Assembly: GCA_921293015.1 (NCBI GenBank)
Contig: OV121091.1
Span: forward strand, 24,660,839 to 24,724,838
Direction: 5' to 3'
DNA from: Phorcus lineatus
Taxonomy: Eukaryota; Mollusca; Gastropoda; Trochida; Trochidae
DNA: 64,000 nt
The position numbers were made by a program, and so were the translations under genes. The notes under the pieces were generated by a model that saw only the letters and a program-made list of their open reading frames with translations, made no database searches and was not told where the DNA came from. Of the stretch, positions 55,701 through 64,000 are shown piece after piece (the first letter of the stretch is position 1; each line of letters begins with the position of its first letter).

Positions 55701-58235
55701 TTGGTTGATAATTACTTTGTAATATATACATGTACATTGATAAATTCTGTCTTTTATTGGCGTTGATTAAAGAATTGTTTTGATGATAAAACCGGATTGA
55801 TACTTGTTTATTTTTCAAATTTGATGAAACAGAAGCTGAAACGTTAAAATATTTAGAGACAATTATACCATTTGTCGATATTTAATGGTATGTAATGATT
55901 ACAATGAAAATAAATTAAAAATGATACATGCATCTATGTTCTTCATTTATTACATTTAAACATTACCCAGGACATAATAAAAGGATTTATCAAACGCGTT
56001 CCATTTCCACAAAGCAATCAGTCTTTCGACAGTAACCACGGCTACGAGTGTGTAATTGTATGGCGTTTTTATTCAAATATGGGAGTTTCTTAATCTAAAG
56101 CATATATATATGGGCGGTCAACTTAGGACTCCACTTAGGACTTATGACTTAGAATACAAGTGTAAATACTCGTTTTAGGTATATCGCTCAATTTCCCCCT
56201 GTTTTCAACAAGTAAGTTGATAAGTGCATGGTTTGGTTGTCATACGCATTTGATAGCAACGTCGTATAAGTTAAATGCATATGTCTGTCTATCACAATTT
56301 GCATACACATTTTGCAAAATCTGTTATAGAATTATTATCATATTCTCCATGTGATGGTTGTAGTTAAAATTCATATTTTGTTTTCAATGCGTTAATGACT
56401 AGATTTCAAACATGCACAAGCGGTATGAAGGATTGTTTGGATTGGTCTTAAGAGCCGCTCCTGAAGGGTATATGAGCATGTCATGTTCTTGAATGTTTTC
56501 CGAAAAAACATTAGTTGATGCCAAAAGTGGTATATTCAGAGAGACTAACACCTCATTACTCAACCCGGTCATCTTTAATCCTAGAAGACATTATCATGTA
56601 TCAAACAAAATTGACTGGCGGCCATCTTTGTGTGAACACCTTTTAATCAATTGAGGCAGGAAAATGGATAATCATAACTTAACTGAAGATAGTAAGCAAC
56701 AGCATCTTTCAATTAAAAGCATTAACCTTGCATATAGTAAGATTCGTTTTTGTTTTCTTGAGGTCATTTTGTTTATCAGAAGACCGTTCCACTGCCTCGT
56801 GAATATCAACGGTAAAACATTTAAACTTTGGTAAACGTTCTCAACGCTAACGTGTTTGTCTTCATAATTACTAAATTAGAGATATGAACGGAATACGGCC
56901 ATTATTTAACACGAGGAAAACATACATCACCTTCAACCTTTTTCTAACTAACCCTATTTTCAATATATCATAACATAAACATAACAAACTTCACAAGAGA
57001 ATACATTTAAAAAACGCTAACAGGGTGTTTCTTTTCTTGTCAAAAGCAAAATCCTACATGTATCCTACGAAGCGCGTTAGCCATGAGTTACCGTTTATCA
57101 GCCTAATTATGAGGAATCATTGTGTAGGGGAAACATTAGCACTTAACATATTCTTTTCTTAACCACCCAAACAGTTGATCTTTTAACATTGAGAAAATGT
57201 TCACAAATAGTTTTGAAATAAACTAAAATTGTTTGATTATCTCTCTAAATATATACTCTAAAACGGATTTCTTAGATGTAAAATGTTTATCAGATCCCTT
57301 ACTATTAACTTCATAGATCTGCAATAAAGAGTTTCTTGATAATTCTCGAAGATTACTAGAAACGGACTTGAATATTTATAGAAATTTCAGGAAACTAGGT
57401 ATTACTTGCTCTCCTTAGACTGCTGTATGAAAATATTATTAAAACATGTAATTCATATTTTCAAAATGCTCGACTAACCCATATCTTTGGCACTTTATCG
57501 CTTTTTTTCTTTGTTGTGTCCAATGCTCTCTTAATAATGTCATTTACAAGGTAAGTCTTTATTTCAATATTATGCTATAAATCTTTCAATTTCAGCAAAT
57601 CAAATCATACAAAATAACTAAGACTAGCCCACGGGTAGGGTGTGTTCCATCTTACCTCGTTTTCTGTACAGGACATGTTGGTTGCTCAAAGGTTCCTGTA
57701 AGTAAACTCCCCAACGCTGACCGACAACACATTCTTTACTTTCCCTCTTGTAGAGAAACCAGAGCAGCGAGGGGTGAAAGGTTGCATGCATGAGACAGTC
57801 ACCCTGTGTTTCCTTTAGGAGGGCGGAGACGGGATACCCGTCGGGTGGGCTGGAACCATCGACGTCCTGTAGTTTCATGCATGAGGCAGTCACCCTGTGT
57901 TTCCTTTAGGAGGGCGGAGACGGGATACCCGTCGGGTGGGCTGGAACCATCGACGTCCTGTAGTTTCATGCATGAGGCAGTCACCCTGTGTTTCCTTTAG
58001 GAGGGCGGAGACGGGATAACCGTCGGGTGGGCTGGAACCATCGACGTCCTGAAGTTTCATGCATGAGGCAGTCACCCTGTGTTTCCTTTAGGAGGGTGGA
58101 GACGGGATACCCGTCGGGTGGGCTGGAACCATCGACGTCCTGTAGTTTCACGAAGAATGCCGAGTTGCTACACTCGCTGAGTATTGCATTAGCAATAATC
58201 AACAGAAAGCAAACAAAATATTGCGGTTGATACAT
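52753..58235 (-). pseudogene. Secreted GON-domain protein gene, apparently disrupted
   Basis: Minus-strand exons found by splice sites and domain order. E1, 57656-58235: ATG, hydrophobic signal peptide (YFVCFLLIIANAILS), then a Cys-bearing module (GDCLMH...KECVVGQRWGVYLQ) with donor G|GTAAGA. E2, about 55057-55241: SCLDVKAIFPDAEDDEYWIYP followed, one frame over, by YCHNMSTDSPSEFVSLPV. E3, 53618-53782: WDYTFVNGTGKTYPYG, ARDCYS and GTFRIDRTGTGMVIHP, with donor GTGCGT. E4, 52753-52965: RSEDGRQIDLLCGGPCGGCKP to the stop TAG. The order (SC-DIK-like start, YCHNM, AGDCYS-like, G-F-I-L-GTG, CGG-CG-C-P) matches the GON domain known from the C-termini of GON-1 and ADAMTS9/20. At least one exon between E2 and E3 is unresolved. 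Damage: a 91-bp minisatellite in E1 introduces a stop, and E2 needs a one-base correction. It could instead be a live gene with assembly errors. Confidence 0.6.
57780..58143. repeat. Coding minisatellite, 4 x 91 bp, in exon 1 of the GON gene
   Basis: AGTTTCATGC recurs at 57871, 57962 and 58053, and a related unit starts at 57780. Units are exactly 91 bp and nearly identical over GTCACCCTGTGTTTCCTTTA and GGAACCATCGACGTCCTGTA. On the minus strand each unit encodes the same segment (KLQDVDGSSPPDGYPVS) but, since 91 is not a multiple of 3, each unit is read in a new frame. Three extra units add 273 bp, a multiple of 3, yet the third frame hits TGA (57981). Confidence 0.9.
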
Positions 58236-60554
58236 GATGTTGCACCACTGAGGGATCGTTTGAAAGTGCTCTGTCCAAATGTATGAGTACTCCTGACCGC
58301 TAGTTTAAATTGCCTCTTTCTTATTCATAAATTATTACTGTGCGATAATTGGCTGACACCAAAGTATTGTGATTTACATTGCATGTTTATCAAAGGGATA
58401 TTCAAGCTTTGAAAAAGCCGAACCGCTTGAACTGTCAAAAGTAGTTCGAATTGATTATTGAGGTCAACTCTATCTCATCAAAAATTAAAGATATGTATTA
58501 TTGACACACTTTTTACTGAAAAGTACGAAATATGAAAGTAACAAGTTATAAGAATATTTATTTATTCATCCTAATTAACCCTTGATTCTTTGCTGGGTTA
58601 ATTTCAACTTTGCCGGACACCTTATTATCATAAGTAACAAAGCTATGACCCCTAAAACAACACGTGATTAACTTCTGATTCTGTTAAAAGATACGTTTAT
58701 AACATTTCCTTAAACGGAAAGATTGTATATTTAAAAACATGTCTATAACAATGTCTTGATATATTCATATTTATATTCATGTACTTCCATGTTAATGAAT
58801 GTTATTAAAATCTATATGGCAATACCACAGATCAACCCGACAAATCCATCGTGCTATTACTTTAACTATTTACAACGATTCTTATGAATTATAAGTTTAA
58901 ATATTTGAAAGTTTTAGGTAGGTCGGTGTCGTCTCGCATTTTTCGGAGAGCTTCGGTATAGGCGTTAAAGGGACAGTCGTACATCTTTTAAAATATTTAT
59001 TTCTTCTAACGTTTCCCCAATTAACATTACTTTATACTAAATGTGTTATATTCAGAGGGTCAAAAGATTTCGTTACTCAACCCGATCATCCGAAGTACGG
59101 AGTTTTGAAAACGAAATATAAATATATATTATATGAATACACTTACAGGACGTAACATTATATCAACATGTATTTTTGGTATTAGTACTGATAAGTAATA
59201 GATACATCAGAAGTGTAGGGCTTATAAGTTAAAGTCTGTTCATTTGGTTTTGTCTTTAATGTCACTTACTGTTCAGTTTCTGTTGGCTATAGCTTCGATT
59301 GGTCGGAATCACTCCAAACTTTGGACTTCAGGGTTTAAAGAAGATCTCGCTCAACTGGTTCGGAACCCTGAAACAATAAGTGCTTGGTGAACGAGATGAC
59401 CCCTTCGTCTATTTGACGCTGAATATAGGGGTCAATTTATCATTCTTTGATCATTGAAACTGAGCTAATTGGTTTCTTACATGTATGTTGTTATCGATGA
59501 GAGCAAACTTAGTCTACGAATGTCCACTTCTGACATTGGCAATTACCTACCAAAACGGACTTTCGAAGAAAAAGACTTTAATGTTAGTTAGCAGGGCCCG
59601 AGAGATTCTGGAATCTTTAAGACTGGTGTCAGGACGAAAAAAGGTTGCCAGGGACTGTGGTCTCCAGATTGTATAGAACATTGCCGATATCGTAGTTCAT
59701 GCGGTTTAAATGAAACGTTGCATTATTACTTCCAGTCTTTTTTTTCTAAAATAATTGTATAACCTGAATGAATATGTATACATTTGCTAAATAAGGTATA
59801 TAGCAGAATACCCGAATGCATATCAAGAGATAGTTTTCTTTTTAATATGACAAAATGGTGTAGAGCGACACTTTCCTAATACATATAGAATAGTTTTTGT
59901 TTGAAAATGCCTATCCACTTTTCAAACAATTGAAAATATTTTCAACATCCTACAAATGTTTTGTTGACGTTCAACGGCTCTAGTTCTATCCCCGAATCGG
60001 CGCGATAAAGGAACCTGTTCGCCATCAACACTCTACAACTGCTTACTTTAAGCGTAATTCTCTTCAAAAGTAAAATGAAAGTATTGACGCTTCGGAATCT
60101 ACAACATTTCTAGCATATTTCAAGCAATACAAATTGCAGGTACGACAGCCGTTTTTCTTATCACCGCCCACAATTTTGGCTGACATGCCGTTTTAAAGAG
60201 CAAGGCGTATTGAATAAGATGCTAATTTATGTGTAACCTATTTTGGTTTAACGTATCAAATGACTATTGAACCAATCAAATGACCATATTTCACACAGCA
60301 AACAGCAATTCATACTGCAATTTAAAGCACTTTTAAGTTAGAGAGTAAAAAAAAGTCTGACGCATCTATAAGTAGGGCTAAACATTGCAAAATGAACATG
60401 TAATTCAAGGAAAGGAAAATAAGCAGGCTGCAACAGCGTTACAGATCCTACAGTGTCATTAGCAAAGCATAAGACAGTTCTCAAATGGTTACTGTGGAAG
60501 GCCTTGTGTGAAGTTGAGGTTTCTGATCACTTTGCTTGACTCTGAGACTTTATT
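58236..60554. other. Noncoding interval, upstream of the GON gene
   Basis: No gene recognised. 59668-59830 shares sequence with the MITE at 4109-4459 (CGATATCGTAGTTCATGC, then TATAACCTGA). TTAAAGGGACAGTCGTACAT at about 58965 looks like another element terminus, but I could not find its partner. Confidence 0.5.
59668..59830. repeat. Fragment related to the MITE at 4109-4459
   Basis: It shares CGATATCGTAGTTCATGC, ATGTTGC/ACGTTGC, ACTTCC.GTC.TTT and TATAACCTGA in the same order and orientation as 4246-4345. Terminal repeats were not found, so it is a partial or decayed copy. Confidence 0.45.
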
Positions 60555-60557
60555 CAC

Positions 60558-61192
60558 CTACGTTTCTGAATTGCAACAACGTTTCTTGAACATCCGGATC
60601 AATATTTGCCTGTCCTGATCAGAGAAGCTGACGAGCACGTAGAAATTCATACTGTAGTTGAGGAGTCTTTCAATGTCGAACAGTGTCCACAGGTCGCTGT
60701 ATAGGTAGACACCATGGACTCCCACAAGCTACTGCAAACGGAAATGGCGCTAAGAGAGACAGACATTAAACGAAAACCATGCTTATGGCGATTTTATGAG
60801 TTTGGCTTGAGAGAGAAGCTCCAGAGTCCGTACGTCTCATGGTTGAGTTCACAGTTTATCTTAACACGAATGCTGTGAGGATATTCAATAGGTACAGAAT
60901 TAAACCCGCCAGGGAGAAGAGACATGGGGATGTTGTTCCAAGTGAAAATAATCACAGCACTGCATATACAATCGGCGCGTTTCACAACAGGTTTTGTGAA
61001 GTGGGGTAACGATCATTTTATACCCGTTGAAGGTCAAGGCCACAAGTACCCAAGGGGAGAAGAAGGATGACAGTTTCATGTATAAATGACCCCGCCTTGC
61101 AAACAGCAATATTGACATTTAGAATCGGATTGACTATATCAAATACGTAGCCCAAAGCGTCTTTGTAATAAACAGTACGCAGGAATGTAAAA
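60558..61192 (-). pseudogene. GPCR remnant with frameshifts
   Basis: On the minus strand successive pieces of a seven-transmembrane receptor appear in changing frames. 61192-61070 reads YVFDIVNPILNVNIAVCKAG then FIHETVILLL, like the end of TM2 and the start of TM3 with its conserved Cys. The next frame gives SPWVLVALTFNGYKMIVTPL, like TM3 with a degenerate DRY region. The next gives CSAVIIFTWNNIPMSLLP, TM4-like. 60733-60558 reads LFDIERLLNYSMNFYVLVS then DRQILIRMFKKRCC, like TM7 and helix 8, to a TAG. TM5-6 and TM1 were not found, so it is incomplete. The open frames at 60794-60985 and 60900-61118 are parts of it. Confidence 0.5.
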
Positions 61193-61684
61193 TTGCTATA
61201 AAAAAGTCATGTAGACAGCATTTTAAAGTGATCTCATTGTCTTTGACGTCATTATGGCGCTCATCGAAAAATTGTCGACGTAGACAAATCCAAGGATTAT
61301 ATTGATTGAAAGAATGTATGTTGATAAGCTTTATGCGTTAAGCTGTATGCTGAAGTTTATCTTAAATCTGGAATCGGCTTTGAACTTATCGCGATAGGAA
61401 TCACTTAAAGAGTCGATGCCAGTGTCGCTCTCCATTGTGATTTGTGTCTACAAGATTTCTTAACATATGAAGGATATGCTATTTTTTCATAAGAAGGAGA
61501 AAACATTTTAAGTTTTGGTATGTATTTTATGTGATCTTCAACCACATTCGGGTAAAAATCAAATGTTAAGGATAACGTTATATCATGTGGTTTGTCCCTG
61601 AGCTCCTACCTGACAACCAGTTGATGCCTACGTTGTAGCTAAAATAACCGGAGTGTACAAAAACACAGATACATACCTTGATTT

Positions 61685-62098
61685 ACATGTACCTAGGTGT
61701 ACCCGGACATAGATATCTAGCATTGATGTCTATTGCTACTTAGATTTATCTAGATGTTACCTAACTTAGAAATATATAGCTTGCTATATTTATCTAGATT
61801 TTCCAACACTTAGAAGCCTAGATAATGTTACCGAGGTGCAACTAGACCTACATGTAGATACCTAGAAAACTTTACCCGAATGTACCAAATCATAGATGCC
61901 TAGCTAGCTTTACCTATATGTGACCTAACATAAACACCTAGATCGATTTACCTAAATGTACCCTAACATAGATACCTAGAAAGATTTACCTAGATATACC
62001 CTAAAATAGATACCTAGCTAGATTTACCTATATGTAACCTAACAAAAATGCTTAGCTAGATTTAACTTTATGCAGCCTAACATAAATACCTAGCTCTA
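61685..62098. repeat. 38-bp minisatellite, degenerate
   Basis: Units of the form GATTTACCTA-ATGTACCCTAACATAGATA-CCTAGCTA repeat every 38 bp, clearest at about 61945-62060, with about ten increasingly diverged copies. Noncoding. Confidence 0.75.
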
Positions 62099-62283
62099 TA
62101 TGACAAACGTTTAAAGTTTTTCTCACAAAATGGTAAAATATAGTTAAGAAATCTCAGAGAAAATTATTTCTCGAACTTAACATGTCTTTTTTATTTCCAG
62201 CAATTTTTTTTATTTAAGTTTGTTATCTGACATGTTTGCCATTACAATGTAACAAACCTTTTCCTATCATGTGTAGTACTTAA

Positions 62284-62320
62284 TATAGAAGAAGAAGAAG
62301 AAGAAAGAAGAAGAAAATTA
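62284..62320. repeat. (GAA)n microsatellite at a retrotransposon 3' end
   Basis: AGAAGAAGAAG... with one interruption. On the minus strand it is a (TTC)n tail directly after the AT-rich end of the retrotransposon remnant, and short tandem tails are common for some LINE clades. Confidence 0.65.
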
Positions 62321-62609
62321 TTTTATTTAAGTGTCACATGTTACAATACCAAATGAATACAGATGTAAAACATGTTTAAAAGTAACATCCGGCCAATAGG
62401 CCTACGAGACACTACATATTCATTTAAAACAATATATGATAAAATATATTATATAAATATTAAACTTATCAAACATTCATTAAAAGACATGTATAATCGT
62501 ATTTGTAAAATAACACTCATAATAGAACATTCGCAACGCCGATTCACGCGCAAATATCATTACTTTCACACGAAATTCAACTTATCTCCGCACTTAAGTA
62601 CACGCACAC

Positions 62610-62935
62610 TCTGACATGCGCGTCAACACACACACACATTACATCTATAAATAGCACTTACTACCATAGCATACACTTACTACCATACCATATCATACTA
62701 TACCAACCAATCATAACTTTCCATACTTTGATACCAGAATTAAATCTTACCATCATACATACATCAACACATATATACATACATACCTACATACATATTT
62801 ACATACATGTCAATATATATACATAATACATACTACATACATACAAACATACATACATACTGCATACAAACTCACACACCCCTACGTACTGCCATGTACA
62901 TGTATACATACATACATACATGCATGCACACAAAC
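62610..62935. repeat. ACAC and TACA/CATA microsatellite tract
   Basis: (AC)n near 62620, a run of ACCATA-type units, then imperfect (CATA)n through 62920. The minus-strand frame at 62799-62984 (MYVCMYTC-type) is simply translated microsatellite. Confidence 0.85.
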
Positions 62936-63039
62936 ATTCACAAATAAGGTCATTCTTACACGCATGCATAAGACATATCATCAATAAAATACATTACAAT
63001 GGTAACAACAAAATAATATCAATATATAGCATTAAAACC

Positions 63040-63657
63040 CTAATTATGAGCATGAAGCACTCTACGCTTATACAATTTATTCACAAGAGCGGCTAAAGAT
63101 TTACACAATGTAGGATTATTCATAAGAAAACAGAATTGGCTGACAGGTGACTGATGAATGAAGGACGGTAGGAGGGATTCAGCATAGGTCCATAAGTTAT
63201 ATCTTAAGTCACTATATAAACTGCAGCTAGTCAAGAAATGTATTTCATCTTCTACGACGTCCTCGTCGCAGAGAGTGCAAGTCCTGTTTGATAAGGGTAT
63301 CACTGGGCGGGCATATCTCCCAGTTTCAATCGCTAAAGGAAGAGTTCCACATCTGAGTTTGGCGTAAGCACTCCGATTTACTGCTGTTCTAACATAATCT
63401 TCTGTACATAGTGTGTCTTTATATAACCGATATGTACGAAGTTTATTACCATTTATGAGTCCTTTGTCATCCCACATTTGATTTAACCAATCATGTTGGT
63501 CTAATAAAAACAACCAGTTCTTAACACACTCCATTTCAGAAACGGTGATGTTCATGATATCAGATACAGGCAGTTGCCATGATAAGATTGTGGAGTTGAC
63601 CCTGTTATATATAATCGCCTCCTGAATGGTGATTGTCAACACATTGTATCCAAACAC
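63040..63657 (-). pseudogene. C-terminal fragment of a retrotransposon polyprotein
   Basis: A 205-residue frame with the layout seen at the C-terminus of many LINE polyproteins: LRTYRLYKDTLCTEDYVR, AKLRCGTLPLAIETGRYAR, then a zinc-finger-like CTLCDEDVVEDEIHFLTSC. Preceding motifs (WLNQMWDDK) also fit. The first Met is not a true start. Confidence is in the family type; the clade is not assigned. Confidence 0.7.
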
Positions 63658-64000
63658 ATCTAACTGTACAGGGATTCAGTCTGTGTACTTTATATATTAA
63701 AGTATGTGCTAAATTTGAGATATATGTGATATGATATGAAATGATATAACATAATATAGATTTATAGATAAACAAACCATTAGAATATACCCTTGATTAC
63801 TGTCCATATTTAATTTCAATCTAAAAATATTTAGATCTTTAACCCTGTTTTATGTTAATACACTATGACCTAATTTAAAACTGTTGATTTTAAATTATTT
63901 TGATTTTTTTCACATATTTGCACAGAGGCAGGAGATCCTTATTTCAGTTTATGCACACGGTGTGAAATAAGTGGCACCTGGCTGAAGTATACCTGCACGA

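Larger units (their letters stand above)
62284..63700 (-). mobile_element. 3' remnant of a second non-LTR retrotransposon
   Basis: It is 5'-truncated. On the minus strand 63657-63040 is an open frame for the end of the polyprotein, followed by a long AT- and ACAT-rich 3' region ending in (TTC)n. The RT domain itself is not in the window; whether more lies beyond 63700 is not visible from sequence here, since 63700-64000 has no matching frame. Confidence 0.65.

Noticed and set aside
57780..58143. CRISPR-like regular direct repeats
   Set aside because: The units are contiguous with no spacers and the DNA is eukaryotic; it is a coding minisatellite.
57806..58230. Plus-strand repeated frames (MFPLGGRRRD type)
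   Set aside because: Antisense readings of the 91-bp minisatellite; repetitive because the DNA is.

Overview
This is eukaryotic, AT-rich, intron-rich DNA. The gene families and repeats suggest a lophotrochozoan, most likely a bivalve mollusc: an intronless rhodopsin-class receptor, a two-gene ciliary ODAD4 (TTC25) array, a secreted GON-domain gene, molluscan-type SINE and 'GTCACC' repeats, and many small inverted-repeat transposons. The species call is inference; I had no database.

Layout. 2317-3303 (+) is an intact single-exon class A GPCR. 6192-17826 (-) and 24195-37480 (-) are two head-to-tail genes for ODAD4/TTC25, the TPR subunit of the outer dynein arm docking complex of motile cilia. 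I assembled both from splice sites. The distal copy (B, 12 exons, 531 aa) looks conventional and has an X-box (RFX site) about 90 bp upstream of its ATG. The proximal copy (A, 11 exons, 1019 aa) has identical lengths for four core exons, two enlarged linker exons, an extra intron and a roughly 400-residue acidic Ser/Thr/Glu-rich tail. It has no X-box that I can see. Between the two lies about 6 kb of mostly repeat-derived DNA.

28.6-47.5 kb is a transposon graveyard with a readable insertion order. A MULE-like MITE with 9-bp target duplications sits inside an older inverted-repeat element at 28.6-30.0 kb. A 554-bp inverted-repeat element sits inside another repeat whose empty paralogue lies 3 kb away. 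A 5'-truncated non-LTR retrotransposon (40257-44342) sits inside a TTAA-flanked MITE, is itself interrupted by the MULE-like MITE, and is bounded by exceptionally long direct repeats (483 and 418 bp). A candidate solo LTR and a 103-bp palindrome follow.

48177-49916 (+) is a two-exon gene for a Crypton-type tyrosine recombinase (DUF3504) that keeps R-HxxR-H-Y residues. 52753-58235 (-) is a secreted protein gene with a GON domain, apparently broken by a four-copy 91-bp coding minisatellite and a one-base frameshift. 60558-61192 (-) is a frame-shifted GPCR remnant. The right end holds a 38-bp minisatellite, microsatellites and the 3' end of a second non-LTR retrotransposon (minus strand).
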